A DNA stretch of 64,000 nucleotides from Mycobacterium sp. SVM_VP21 (GCA_024758765.1 CP101406.1:4712001-4776000), one strand, 5' to 3'; counted from the stretch's first letter, positions 54,246 through 62,896 are shown. Notes: generated from the letters alone by a model not told the origin. Translations and numbers: made by a program.

Positions 54246-55172
54246 GTGCCGGAGCCAACTGATCCCGCGGCTGAGACCCCGATCGTTCTCGACGTAGAGG
54301 GCTCCGGTGTCCAACCGCCGGTCACCCCTCGGGTGCGTCGGCTGTTCTGGCTACTGGAGCGAATCGCCCCCACCATCGGGTCGCGCTGGGCGCTTGAGCT
54401 GTGGTGCACCCCACCGGTGCTCGAGTCCAGCCTGCGCATGCCGCCCGGCGTCCCGCCCGGCCAGCCGCTGGAAGCGCACTGGGACGGGCACCGGATCGTC
54501 GGCGAGTCCTGGGGCGAAGGGCCACCGGTCTATCTTGTGCATGGCTGGGGCGGGCGCCGCCCACACCTCGGCATGTTCATCAAACCCCTCGTCGAATCCG
54601 GTCACCGTGTCATCGCGTTCGACCTGCCCAGCCACAACGAGTCCGAGCCGGGCGTCCTGGCACCCGGTCGCACCACCGCCATCGAGTGCGCCGAAGCGGT
54701 TGCCGCCATGATCCGGACACACGGGCCGGCCCGCGCGGTCGTCGCCCACTCCCTCGGGTGTAACGCGACCGCATTCGCGGCGTCGTGGGGCGCCACGGTC
54801 GGGCGGTTGGTGTTCCTCGCGCCGATGGGCGAGTTCCCGATCTACCTGGATCTCTTCGCCGCCCGCCACAACTTCGGCCGACGAATCCGCACCGGCCTGC
54901 ATCGACGCCTGGAACGCCGTATCGGCATGCCGCTCGAGGACACCAACATGGTCCGGATCGCCGAGAACACCGACTACCCGCCGCTGCTGCTCATCCACGA
55001 CCCCGATGACCCCGACACTCCTTACGTGACGAGCGAGAAGGTCGTCGCGTCCTGGCCAGGTGCACGCTTGATGACGACAGCGGGCCTCGGCCGGCTGGCG
55101 CATTTCCGAATCTTGCGGCACCGCCCCGCGATCCGCGCGGGCATCGAATTCATCGGGCCCGCATCGGAGTGA
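54246..55172 (+). CDS. alpha/beta hydrolase
   Basis: 308 residues starting at a GTG. Motifs are the oxyanion VYLVHGWGGRRPH, nucleophile in VVAHSLGCNATA (AHSLG) and the acid region LLLIHDPDDPDTPY. Catalytic His is probably in GLGRLAHFRIL. The N-terminal 75 residues form an extra helical region (RRLFWLLERIAPTIGSRWALELWCTPP). The overall shape resembles serine esterases that act on short acyl chains. It faces away from the RclA-like operon and converges on the COG0523 GTPase gene with a 25-base gap. Specific substrate unknown. Confidence 0.84.
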   Translation: MPEPTDPAAETPIVLDVEGSGVQPPVTPRVRRLFWLLERIAPTIGSRWALELWCTPPVLESSLRMPPGVPPGQPLEAHWDGHRIVGESWGEGPPVYLVHGWGGRRPHLGMFIKPLVESGHRVIAFDLPSHNESEPGVLAPGRTTAIECAEAVAAMIRTHGPARAVVAHSLGCNATAFAASWGATVGRLVFLAPMGEFPIYLDLFAARHNFGRRIRTGLHRRLERRIGMPLEDTNMVRIAENTDYPPLLLIHDPDDPDTPYVTSEKVVASWPGARLMTTAGLGRLAHFRILRHRPAIRAGIEFIGPASE

Positions 55173-55197
55173 AAAACCCTGGCTGTACGGCTGTGGC

Positions 55198-56214
55198 CTA
55201 AATGCTGTAGCGCCGCAATCGCTGCAACCGCCGCATGCCCGCGGCGGCCACCTTCTCCCCGGCGGGCCGCAGTGCCTCTTCGAGCCGGGCGCGAACGTCC
55301 GCGGTGTCGAGGTGCGTGCCTATCGCTACGAGGTGGCTGGCCCCTGAACTCGCAGATGCGGTCACCACGTGCACCGACGTGCCGACGACGTTGAAAAGGT
55401 AGTGACGCTTGCCGATCGCGACCGTGCCCTTGATCCGGTAGACGCCCTGCGGTGGCTGCTCGAGCAGGTCGATGAGCGGTCCTGGGTCAACGGCGCCGTC
55501 GCCGATGACGGTCACCGAGTCCACGTGCACATGATCGTGGTGCTCATCGCGATCGTCGAGGAGCAGTTCCCGAAACGACATCTGTCCGGACTCCCCGCCG
55601 TCGCTGACGTCGTAGAGCAACCTGGGATCCACGCGTCCGGCCATCGCTCCCACCACGTGCGCGTGGGGATTGAGTTCGCGCACACGGGCTTCCACCCGGG
55701 CAAGGGCCTCTTCGCGGGCGTCCTCGGTGATCCGATCCAGTTTGTTGACCACGACCAGGGAGGCCACGCCGTAGCGCTGGGGCGGGGCGGAACCGGTGTC
55801 GACGGTGTCGAAGTGTTCGGCCGCGTCGATGACGTCGACAACACCGCCGTGGCGTATCCGCTCCACCCCGCTGAACCGAATCACCCGCGACACGTCCGCG
55901 GGTTCGGCTACCCCGCTCGCCTCGATGATGATCGCGTCGAGTGCCAGCTTCGGGTCGGCCAGCTTCTCCAGCGCCTCGTCCAAGCCGCCCTCGTCCGGCA
56001 GATGGCAGATGCACCCACCGGCGATCGACACCGGCTCGTCGACCTGGCCCGTGACCAGGCCGGCGTCGACGTTCAGTTCGCCGAAGTCGTTGATAATGAC
56101 TCCGATTCGCGCGCCCGGCGCCCGCAGCACATGGTTGAGCAGCGTGGTCTTGCCGGCCCCGAGAAACCCCGTCAACGCGATAACGGGGATAGCGGGAGCA
56201 TTGCGATCGGCCAC
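55198..56214 (-). CDS. COG0523 / CobW-type GTPase (metal-handling G3E family), variant metal motif
   Basis: 338 residues. Walker A GFLGAGKTT (16-24), NDFGELNVD, base-recognition VVNKLD and a CobW_C domain are present. The usual internal CxCC metal site is GGCICHL here (C68, C70, H71), so one Cys is replaced by His. An acidic-His run (DDRDEHHDHVHVD, about 220-232) could also bind metal. The family delivers or senses zinc, cobalt or iron. No Zur box or ribosomal-protein paralogue lies nearby that would fix the metal. It starts at ATG 56214, 58 bases from the beta-lactamase-like gene. Confidence 0.88.
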   Translation of the reverse strand: MADRNAPAIPVIALTGFLGAGKTTLLNHVLRAPGARIGVIINDFGELNVDAGLVTGQVDEPVSIAGGCICHLPDEGGLDEALEKLADPKLALDAIIIEASGVAEPADVSRVIRFSGVERIRHGGVVDVIDAAEHFDTVDTGSAPPQRYGVASLVVVNKLDRITEDAREEALARVEARVRELNPHAHVVGAMAGRVDPRLLYDVSDGGESGQMSFRELLLDDRDEHHDHVHVDSVTVIGDGAVDPGPLIDLLEQPPQGVYRIKGTVAIGKRHYLFNVVGTSVHVVTASASSGASHLVAIGTHLDTADVRARLEEALRPAGEKVAAAGMRRLQRLRRYSI

Positions 56215-56272
56215 CCGGCCATTATCGCCAGGTGCGCGCGGCCGGCTGTGACCACGGGTAGAAATCGGCCCG

Positions 56273-57793
56273 TCAGCTGCCGTACAGACGCAGCGCCCGG
56301 CCGGTCACGGTGGCCACGTCGCCGCTGAGCCCGGCGATGGGCGGACCGCCGCGCTGATGGATCACGTTGGCGAGCACGATCACGTAGGTGTCCGACCCGG
56401 GGTCGATCCACAGCGTCACTCCGGTGAACCCGGTGTGCCCGAAGCTGCCGATCGGAAAGATCATGCCGCGCGGGCGGGAGTGTGGCGTATCGATGTCCCA
56501 GCCGAAACCGCGGAGATCCTGTCCGTTGATCGCCGGATAATTTGCCGCGAGCAGGGGATCGGTCCTATTGGGTGTCGCTGCATTCGCCTGTTGCGCAGCG
56601 GCGTTCGCAGCCACGAGCTGTGCCGCGTCGTGTCCAGGTTGCTGCGGTGTCGTCATCAATTCCAGGGTCGATTGCCGCAGCGGAAACGGGCTAGGGCGCC
56701 CGGCGAGCCGATCGAGCAGGGCCTGGGCGTACCTGCCGATGTCGCTGGTGGTCGAGAACACTCCGGCGCTGCCGGCCACCCCGCCCATGCGGCGTGCCGT
56801 CGGGTCGTTCACCGTGCCGCGCAGCAGCTGGTCGAAGTCCGGATTGATCCCGGGGGTGTCTTCGTCATGCGCCGTGGGCGCGATGCGGGCCAACAGGTCG
56901 GTGCTCCAGCTACCTACCGGGCACTGGCCGTCCGGGGATGCGCTTACGTCCAATGCAACGGCCGTACCGCGGATCTGGTGGGGGCCACAGGCTTTGGCGG
57001 CGGGCAGGTAGCGGGTGTCGGTCATGCCCAGCGGCGCAAATACGTTGTCCTGCACGTAGGTGTCTAACGGTTGGCCGGTCATCGTCTCGACCAGCGCGCC
57101 CAGGATGATGAAACCGATATCCGAGTAGTGGAAGAGCTCGCCGGGTCCGAACTCCAGCGGTGCGGTCAGTGCCCGATGAACACCACCGGCCTTATCCGCC
57201 TCGGTCAGTCCCCAGGGACCCTGGTGGCTCAGATCGCCGCCGATGCCCGAGGTGTGGGTGAGCAGCATGCGTAACGTCACTTGAGCGCGCCGGGGGTCGT
57301 TGGTCTCGTTGAACTCCGGCAGGTAGGTCTGGACGGGTTCGTCGATTCCGACCCGGCCCTGTTCATACAGTTGCAGGACTGCGACAGTCGTCGCGAGGCA
57401 TTTCGTCAACGACGCGATGTCGAAGATGGTGTCCTCGGTCATCGGCTCGGCCGGCGAGGGCGAGCCGTCAAGAGCGGGTTCATCTGCGAGCCTGCGCGCG
57501 CCGAAGGCCTGGCTGAAGGCGATCGTGCCGGCGTGCCCGATCCGGACTACCGTACCTGGCAGCCGGGGAACCGCGATCGCGTCGTTTATCAGCGCAGAGA
57601 TCGGCGCGACCAGCTCCTCGCGAGGTAGATAGGGCGCCTCCTCACGCGGTATGACGGGCACCGTGGTGGAGGGGGTGCTGCCTGCTGGCGGCGGCGGATG
57701 ACCCGGGTGACCGCACGACGGGGCCACCCCAAGTACGAGCGCGACACTTCCCACGGTGCAGGCCCGGATGATGCGCGATCGCGACACGGTCAC
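56273..57793 (-). CDS. exported serine beta-lactamase-family hydrolase
   Basis: 506 residues. A signal sequence (RIIRACTVGSVALVLGVAPSC) ends in a possible lipobox, with C27 as a candidate lipidated residue. The class C/PBP4*-type motifs are S128-L-T-K131 (SxxK), Y223-S-D225 (the YxN position) and GHTGF (the KTG position) near 450. A Pro-rich linker (PPPPAGSTPSTTVP) separates the anchor from the domain. Mycobacteria have many such esterase/beta-lactamase-like lipoproteins of mostly unknown substrate (Lpq class). It would act in the periplasm or cell wall. It has no partner gene in the same direction. Confidence 0.85.
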   Translation of the reverse strand: MTVSRSRIIRACTVGSVALVLGVAPSCGHPGHPPPPAGSTPSTTVPVIPREEAPYLPREELVAPISALINDAIAVPRLPGTVVRIGHAGTIAFSQAFGARRLADEPALDGSPSPAEPMTEDTIFDIASLTKCLATTVAVLQLYEQGRVGIDEPVQTYLPEFNETNDPRRAQVTLRMLLTHTSGIGGDLSHQGPWGLTEADKAGGVHRALTAPLEFGPGELFHYSDIGFIILGALVETMTGQPLDTYVQDNVFAPLGMTDTRYLPAAKACGPHQIRGTAVALDVSASPDGQCPVGSWSTDLLARIAPTAHDEDTPGINPDFDQLLRGTVNDPTARRMGGVAGSAGVFSTTSDIGRYAQALLDRLAGRPSPFPLRQSTLELMTTPQQPGHDAAQLVAANAAAQQANAATPNRTDPLLAANYPAINGQDLRGFGWDIDTPHSRPRGMIFPIGSFGHTGFTGVTLWIDPGSDTYVIVLANVIHQRGGPPIAGLSGDVATVTGRALRLYGS

Positions 57794-57837
57794 AGCATCG
57801 ACGGTAGCCAGCTGCAGGGAGTGCCACGACGGCCGCG

Positions 57838-58824
57838 TTAGACCTCCGCCGGGAACCAGTAGTCGAGCGTGTCTTCCACCCCGCCCCAGTCGATGCCCAG
57901 CCAGTCACCGAAGAAGTCTTCGATGTTGCCGAAGACGCTGTAGAAGGACGCCACCAGCGAGTAGAACAGGCCCTCCCACCAGCCGCTGTCGATCAGCCCG
58001 TGACCCCAGGCGTTGAGCCAGGCACCGAACTGGTCGAAGTCGCCGGAGATATTGATGTCAGTCAGCATGCCGTCGATGGTCGTCGTGTGGTTGGCCACCT
58101 GATCGGGGCTGAGCCCCAGGTACATCATGTGCTCGTAGAGGATCCCCAACGCGGAGGTGGCGTTGGGGTCGGCGACCGGGTCGCCGGGGATCGTGTACAC
58201 GGTTGTGGTGAACGCGTTGGTCGGGGTCTGGAGGCCGGACAACAGACCTAGGTCGAAGAAGTCGCCGGGTGAGGACCCGCCGCCTGCTATTCCCTGCAGG
58301 TCATCGCCGGCATCCAGCGGGTCGCCGATGAACACGAAGTGCAGCAGCGTCGGGTCGATGCCCTCGTGGGCCAGCTGGGTCATCGCGATCGAACCGGCGG
58401 TCGCACCCTGCGACCAGCCGAACACCCACAGTGGGTGGTCGGCGTTATAGGCGTCCGGGTTGGCGGCCAGTTGGGTGTGCACCTCCCGCACGATCTCGGC
58501 CGCCCCGACGAAGCTGCTGTGTCCCTGCTGAACCAGTGCGGGGGTGGACAGCAGCAGCAGCGGCGCGTCACATCCCGCAGAGCCGACCACGCATGCGGTC
58601 GCATCGTCATCGAGGTCGAAGCCCAGCGGCCGCAGGAAGAGGTCGGCCGCGGTCTGGGCGAATGTCGCGGACGGTGTCGACAGAATCGTCGGACCGACGA
58701 AGATCGCGGTGTCGGCCAGCAGGCTCACGTCGACATGCGTGGCGTGCACCACCGGAGCGGACAGCACACCGCCCGCCACCGTGCTGGCAACCGCGATCGG
58801 CGCCAAGGCCTTGGTCAGCGTCAT
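57838..58824 (-). CDS. exported PE-PPE-domain serine hydrolase, paralogue 1
   Basis: 328 residues from ATG 58824 (AAAGGG upstream). The Sec signal (LAPIAVASTVAGGVLSAPVVHA) replaces the usual PE or PPE domain. The PE-PPE domain (PF08237 type) starts at TAIFVGPTILSTPS. It has the hydrolase nucleophile S138 in FGWSQGATAGS and a conserved Cys pair (C78, C85). The C-terminal block EDFFGDWLGIDWGGVEDTLDYWFP is shared by all three paralogues. Mycobacterial PE-PPE domains have esterase activity. The frame upstream to 59052 lies in the neighbour's coding region and is not used. Confidence 0.87.
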   Translation of the reverse strand: MTLTKALAPIAVASTVAGGVLSAPVVHATHVDVSLLADTAIFVGPTILSTPSATFAQTAADLFLRPLGFDLDDDATACVVGSAGCDAPLLLLSTPALVQQGHSSFVGAAEIVREVHTQLAANPDAYNADHPLWVFGWSQGATAGSIAMTQLAHEGIDPTLLHFVFIGDPLDAGDDLQGIAGGGSSPGDFFDLGLLSGLQTPTNAFTTTVYTIPGDPVADPNATSALGILYEHMMYLGLSPDQVANHTTTIDGMLTDINISGDFDQFGAWLNAWGHGLIDSGWWEGLFYSLVASFYSVFGNIEDFFGDWLGIDWGGVEDTLDYWFPAEV

Positions 58825-58883
58825 GGGGTGCCCTTTCGTCACTGGCTGGCCGCCTTTCCAGATCATTTGCGACGCGAGATATT

Positions 58884-59891
58884 TCAGACCGTCGGGAACC
58901 AGTAGTCCAGGGTTTCCTCGACCCCGCCCCAGTCCAGGCCCATCCAGTCGCCGAAGAAGTCCTCGAGCTTGCCGAAGGCGCTGTAGACGAACGCGACGGC
59001 CGAGTAGAACAGGCCGTCCCACCAGCTGCTGTCGGCCAGCCCGTGGCCCCACGCGTTGAGCCAGGCACCGAACTGGTCGAAATCGGTAGAGATGTTGATG
59101 GTGGTGAGCAGGTCGTCGGTAGTGGCGGTGTGGTTGGCCACCTGATCGGGGGTGAGCCCCAGATACATCATGTGCTCGTAGAAATCGCCGTACGGAGACG
59201 TGGAGGTGTAGTCGGCGTTGGGGTCACCGGGGATGGTGTAGATCGTGGTAGGGAAGGCGTCGTTCGGGGTCTCCTTGCCGTACAGCATCCAGCTGTCGGA
59301 GAAGTTGCTGTGGCCCGTCCCGTCGTCCTCCATGTGCGGATACTTGCCGTCGGGAGCGGTCGGGTCGCCGATGAACACGAAGTGCAACGCCCCCGACGGG
59401 ATGTCGGGATCGTGGGCCAGCTGCGCCATCGCGATCGAGCCGGCCGTGGCGCCCTGGGAGTAGCCGAAGATCCACAGCGGGTGGTCGGCGTCGTAGATGC
59501 CCGGGTTGGCGGCGAGTTCGGCCTGGACAGTCCGAACGATCTCGGCCGCACCGGCGAAACTGCTGTGGCCGACTTGGATCAGGCCCGGGGTACTCAGTAG
59601 CTGCAGCGGCGCGTCACACGTGGCCGAACCGATCAGGCACGAAGTGAAGTCGTCACCGTCGAAGCCCAGCGGCCGCAGGAAGAGGTCCGCCGCGGTCCGG
59701 GCGAATGTCGCCGACGGCGTCGACAAGATCGTCGGACCGACGAAGATCGCGGTATCGGCCAGCAGGTCCACGTCGACATGCATGTTGACGTTGGCATGTG
59801 CAGCGTGCACCACCGGTGCGGCGAGCACACCGCCTGCCACGATGCCGGCGATCGCGGTCGGTGCGCAGAGCTTGGTTAACATCGCGGGCAT
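58884..59891 (-). CDS. exported PE-PPE-domain serine hydrolase, paralogue 2
   Basis: 335 residues from ATG 59891 (GGAGAGG just upstream); ATG 59882 is an alternative. It has a signal peptide MLTKLCAPTAIAGIVAGG ending in VVHAAHA. The PE-PPE domain has nucleophile S145 in FGYSQGATAGS and a Cys pair (C85, C92). The protein is close to paralogue 1, 59 bases downstream, and to the divergent paralogue 3. It has a unique insertion DGKYPHMEDDGTGHSNFSDS before the conserved TPNDAFPTTIYTIPGDP. All three have the WFP ending. It probably acts on lipid or peptidoglycan-linked esters outside the membrane, which is inferred from the family. Confidence 0.87.
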   Translation of the reverse strand: MPAMLTKLCAPTAIAGIVAGGVLAAPVVHAAHANVNMHVDVDLLADTAIFVGPTILSTPSATFARTAADLFLRPLGFDGDDFTSCLIGSATCDAPLQLLSTPGLIQVGHSSFAGAAEIVRTVQAELAANPGIYDADHPLWIFGYSQGATAGSIAMAQLAHDPDIPSGALHFVFIGDPTAPDGKYPHMEDDGTGHSNFSDSWMLYGKETPNDAFPTTIYTIPGDPNADYTSTSPYGDFYEHMMYLGLTPDQVANHTATTDDLLTTINISTDFDQFGAWLNAWGHGLADSSWWDGLFYSAVAFVYSAFGKLEDFFGDWMGLDWGGVEETLDYWFPTV

Positions 59892-60153
59892 TCCGCCTCT
59901 CCGAAGCATTCGTGCATGACAGACCGCATTACCCATAGCTAAAAATCACACGAGTAAATCGAAAGCTAAACCTGAGGGCGATCATGGCAGGGGCGTTCGG
60001 CGCAAGTCAATGGATGTGCCGCCCGGCTGAACGCGTCGGCAAGGACATTCTCCCGGATCGGTATGCCGATTGACGCGTCGACGGCGAGAGTGCCGGTATC
60101 AGCTCTTCAGGTATTCTTCTATACTTTATACAAAAACTTTAGGAGCCTCGGAC
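59892..60153. promoter_or_regulatory. divergent promoter region between PE-PPE paralogues 2 and 3
   Basis: 262 bases, AT-richer than the genes around it. For paralogue 3 a -10-like TATACT lies near 60119, with AGGAG at about 60141 before ATG 60154. No clear palindrome stands out. Both directions are presumably served from here. Confidence 0.4.
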
Positions 60154-61140
60154 ATGAATGCAACCAAGGTCTTCGCGCCGTTTGCCGCCGCGAGCGTGAT
60201 CGCGGCCGGCGTCGTCGGCACCCCTGTCGTCCAACCAGTGCACGCACTCCAGGTAGCCCTGCTATCGGACACGGCGATCTTCATCGGTGGCACCATGCTG
60301 TCCACGCCGTCGGCGACATTCGCGCAGACCGCGGCCGATCTGTTCTTGCAGCCGTTGGGTTTCGACGCCGGTGACGACGCGAGCGTCTGCGTGATCGGCT
60401 CCGCCGGCTGCGATTCTGCGCTGCAGGTGCTGACCACCCCGCAACTCATCCTGCAGGGGCACAGCAGTTTCGCCGGGGCGGCACTGATCGTCCGGGCGGT
60501 GGAGGCTGAATTGGCCGCCAACCCCGGCGCCTACGACGCCGAGCACCCGCTGTGGATCTTCGGCTACTCGCAGGGCGCCACGGCCGGCTCGATCGCGATG
60601 GCGCAGTTGGCCCAGGATCCCGACATCCCGTCGGGGGCGTTGCACTTCGTTTTCATCGGTGATCCGTCCGATGCGACCGGCGTAAGCGCGAATTCCCAGA
60701 GTGACACGCCCTGGGACCGGCTTTTCGACATGCCGATACTCAACGGCAACCTGACTCCGAACGACGCGTTCCCGACTACCATCTACACGTTCCCGGGTGA
60801 TCCCGTTGCCGATGTCAGTTCCGCCTCCATGCTCGGCCTGTTTTACGGGCACGTGATGTATCTGGGGCTGACCCCGGCGCAGGTCGCCGACCATACCTCG
60901 ACCACCGACGGCATGATCACCAACATCGACATCTCCGGTGACATCGACCAGTTCAGTACCTGGATTAACTCGTTCAGTCACGGGTTGCTCGACAGCGCCT
61001 CGCTGGATGCTCTCTTTAATTCGCTTGTGGCCCTTGTGTACAGCGCCTTCGGCAACATCGAGGACTTCTTCACCGACTGGATGGGCATCGACTGGGGCGG
61101 CGTCGAGAACACCCTCGACTACTGGTTCCCGCCGGTCTGA
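60154..61140 (+). CDS. exported PE-PPE-domain serine hydrolase, paralogue 3
   Basis: 328 residues from ATG 60154 (AGGAG upstream). Signal peptide: MNATKVFAPFAAASVIAAGV, ending in VVQPVHA. The PE-PPE domain holds nucleophile S139 in FGYSQGATAGS and Cys C79/C86, with ETPND/TPNDAFPTTIYTFPGDP in common with paralogue 2. The C-terminal FFTDWMGIDWGGVENTLDYWFPPV matches the family end. It is divergent from paralogues 1 and 2. The three genes are a recent local expansion and may be differently expressed. Confidence 0.88.
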   Translation: MNATKVFAPFAAASVIAAGVVGTPVVQPVHALQVALLSDTAIFIGGTMLSTPSATFAQTAADLFLQPLGFDAGDDASVCVIGSAGCDSALQVLTTPQLILQGHSSFAGAALIVRAVEAELAANPGAYDAEHPLWIFGYSQGATAGSIAMAQLAQDPDIPSGALHFVFIGDPSDATGVSANSQSDTPWDRLFDMPILNGNLTPNDAFPTTIYTFPGDPVADVSSASMLGLFYGHVMYLGLTPAQVADHTSTTDGMITNIDISGDIDQFSTWINSFSHGLLDSASLDALFNSLVALVYSAFGNIEDFFTDWMGIDWGGVENTLDYWFPPV

Positions 61141-61175
61141 TCCAGGCCGGGTTTCACCGGCTCCCCTTGACAACC

Positions 61176-61193
61176 TACAACCAGATGGTTGTA
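61176..61193. promoter_or_regulatory. palindromic operator (TACAACCA-GA-TGGTTGTA) over the arsR promoter
   Basis: A perfect 8-base-arm palindrome lies directly after a TTGACA (61167-61172) and reaches the putative -10 (TACGAT, 61192-61197). The GTG start of the ArsR gene is 7 bases after that -10, so the transcript may be leaderless. An ArsR dimer bound here would block initiation. Confidence 0.65.
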
Positions 61194-61203
61194 CGATTGC
61201 GGC

Positions 61204-61536
61204 GTGATCACACTCGACGACGACCGGGTGGACGCCCTGTTCCACGCACTTGCCGACCGCACTCGGCGTGACATCATGCGCCGGGTGCTGGCCGGTGAGC
61301 ACTCGGTCTCCGACCTCGCGGTGAAGTACGAGATGAGCTTCGCCGCAGTGCAGAAGCACGTCGCCGTATTGGAGAAATCCGGCCTGCTCACCAAGCGCCG
61401 CAGCGGCCGTGAGCAGTTGGCCCGCGGCGACGTCGCCGCGGTGCGGTCGGTGGCGGCCATGCTCACCGAGTTGGAACAGGTTTGGCGTGGTCGCATCGCA
61501 CGTATCGACGAACTCATCTCGTCCGAGGAGACCTAG
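61204..61536 (+). CDS. ArsR-family transcriptional regulator
   Basis: 110 residues from GTG 61204; a longer start at 61189 falls inside the operator and is unlikely. The winged helix is ADRTRRDIMRRVLAGEHSVSDLAVKYEMSFAAVQKHVAVLEKSGLLTKRRSGREQ. It lacks the CxC metal site of ArsR/SmtB, like the group that pairs with SRPBCC (AHSA1) proteins. The SRPBCC gene follows after 12 bases. The palindrome overlapping its promoter indicates autorepression. A small-molecule rather than a metal signal is expected. Confidence 0.9.
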   Translation: MITLDDDRVDALFHALADRTRRDIMRRVLAGEHSVSDLAVKYEMSFAAVQKHVAVLEKSGLLTKRRSGREQLARGDVAAVRSVAAMLTELEQVWRGRIARIDELISSEET

Positions 61537-61548
61537 GAGGACCGCACC

Positions 61549-62034
61549 ATGCCTGTGATCGACGTACAACATGACATCGACGCCTTGACCTTGACCATCA
61601 CCGCCGACTTCGCCGCGCCGGTGCAGCGAATCTGGCAGGTCTATGCCGACCCGCGCCAGCTGGAAAAGGTCTGGGGGCCACCGACATTCCCCGCGACCGT
61701 GGTCGACCACGACCTCGTACCCGGCGGCCGCATGAACTATTTCATGACCGGCCCGGACGGTGAGAAGTACGCTGGATACTGGCAGATCATCGCCGTCGAC
61801 GAGCCGCGGAGCTTCACCTTCGACGACGGCTTCGCCGATCTGGACTTCAACCCGGATCCTCAGATGCCGACCTCCAGGAACGTCTACACCTTCATCGAGC
61901 ACGACGGTGGAACCCGCGCGACGTACGCGAGCACGTTCACCTCCGCCGCGGACCTGCAGAAGGTGTTGGACATGGGTGTCGTCGAAGGTGCCACCTCGGC
62001 GCTGAACCAGATCGACGCCTTGATCGCCTGCTGA
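61549..62034 (+). CDS. SRPBCC / AHSA1-like protein
   Basis: 161 residues. The N-terminal ADFAAPVQRIWQVYADPRQLEKVWGPP and GGRMNYFMTGPDGEKYAGYWQIIAVDEPRSFTF are typical of the activator-of-Hsp90-ATPase-like (AHSA1) START-fold group. The fold forms a cavity for a hydrophobic ligand. In actinobacteria such genes often lie directly after an ArsR regulator, as here (AGGAGGACC before the ATG). The biological ligand is unknown. It probably forms a two-gene stress operon with the regulator. Confidence 0.88.
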   Translation: MPVIDVQHDIDALTLTITADFAAPVQRIWQVYADPRQLEKVWGPPTFPATVVDHDLVPGGRMNYFMTGPDGEKYAGYWQIIAVDEPRSFTFDDGFADLDFNPDPQMPTSRNVYTFIEHDGGTRATYASTFTSAADLQKVLDMGVVEGATSALNQIDALIAC

Positions 62035-62192
62035 ATCGCTGCGCCGCCGCGCACCGGCGCCGGCGAAGTACTGGCGATGCGGCCATGAAAATGTTGACCC
62101 TCCGAAATGCCAGATCGGCAGCGTTCCAGTCAACACTTGAGGCTGAGGCGCAGACCGCCAGCTTTTTGCCAATTAGATGGTAAATTGGTGCC

Positions 62193-62438
62193 ATGAATGT
62201 GTCGGTGGACCGACTGGGAAGGTTGGTCATCCCGAAAGCACTGCGCATGGCGCTCGGCATCACCCCCGACACACCACTCGAACTGATCCCGGACGGGACC
62301 GGTCTGCGGATCGAGCCGGTCCAGCAGAGTGCCCGCTCGATCGAGACCCGCGACGGACTCCCGCTCCTCGGCCCGGTAGAGGGTGCGGTACTCACCGACG
62401 CCGATGTGCGCCGGCTTCGCGATGACGTCCAGCGCTGA
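62193..62438 (+). CDS. vapB: AbrB/MazE-type antitoxin of a VapBC pair
   Basis: 81 residues. The N-terminal MNVSVDRLGRLVIPKALRMALGI is the SpoVT-AbrB swapped-hairpin DNA-binding domain. The C-terminal VLTDADVRRLRDDVQR is the toxin-binding tail. Upstream, CCAATT (62169-62174) and AATTGG (62183-62188) form an operator-like inverted repeat. A TAAATT (62181-62186) ends 6 bases before the ATG, so the mRNA may be leaderless. It overlaps the toxin gene by 17 bases. Confidence 0.88.
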   Translation: MNVSVDRLGRLVIPKALRMALGITPDTPLELIPDGTGLRIEPVQQSARSIETRDGLPLLGPVEGAVLTDADVRRLRDDVQR

Positions 62439-62844
62439 CCTGTGGGCGTGCGACACCAGCGTTGCCGTCGCGGCTCTTGATTCGACCCACGAAGCACACT
62501 CCGCCTGCCGCCGAGCTCTGCTGCAACATCGCCCTGCGCTCGCGGGCCACGCGGCGTTCGAGACGTTCTCGGTGCTCACCCGCCTCCCTGTCCCGCTGCG
62601 CCTGAACGCAACCCAAGCAGCCGAGGTACTGGCGACCGCCTTCCCGGTCGAGTGTTGGCTCGACACCCCTGCGACCGGTGGCCTTTTCCGGCGGCTCGCC
62701 GGGCTCGGCATCGTCGGCGGGTCGGTCTACGACGCCCTTGTCGGTCAGGCCGCCCAGACGAACCGGCGCATGCTGCTCACCCGGGATCGTCGGGCGGAGC
62801 GCACCTATCGCTCACTCGGGGTGCACTACCAGTTCGTCGACTGA
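62422..62844 (+). CDS. vapC: VapC-type PIN-domain RNase toxin
   Basis: 140 residues from ATG 62422. The PIN acidic residues are D11 (CDTSV), E47 (AAFETFSVLTRL), D104 (GSVYDALV) and D122 (LTRDRRAERTY). This is the Mg-dependent endoribonuclease fold of VapC toxins, which in mycobacteria usually cut tRNA or rRNA. Overlap with the antitoxin ensures coupled translation. Which RNA it cleaves cannot be told from sequence alone. Confidence 0.9.
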   Translation: MTSSADLWACDTSVAVAALDSTHEAHSACRRALLQHRPALAGHAAFETFSVLTRLPVPLRLNATQAAEVLATAFPVECWLDTPATGGLFRRLAGLGIVGGSVYDALVGQAAQTNRRMLLTRDRRAERTYRSLGVHYQFVD

Positions 62845-62896
62845 CCACCGCAGCGCGCCTGACGGAGTGTCGGACGCCTTCGGCAGACTGCGGAGC

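Noticed and set aside
60262..62172. 636-codon minus-strand open frame
   Set aside because: Antisense to the third PE-PPE gene, arsR and the SRPBCC gene; composition is a shadow and no domain is visible.
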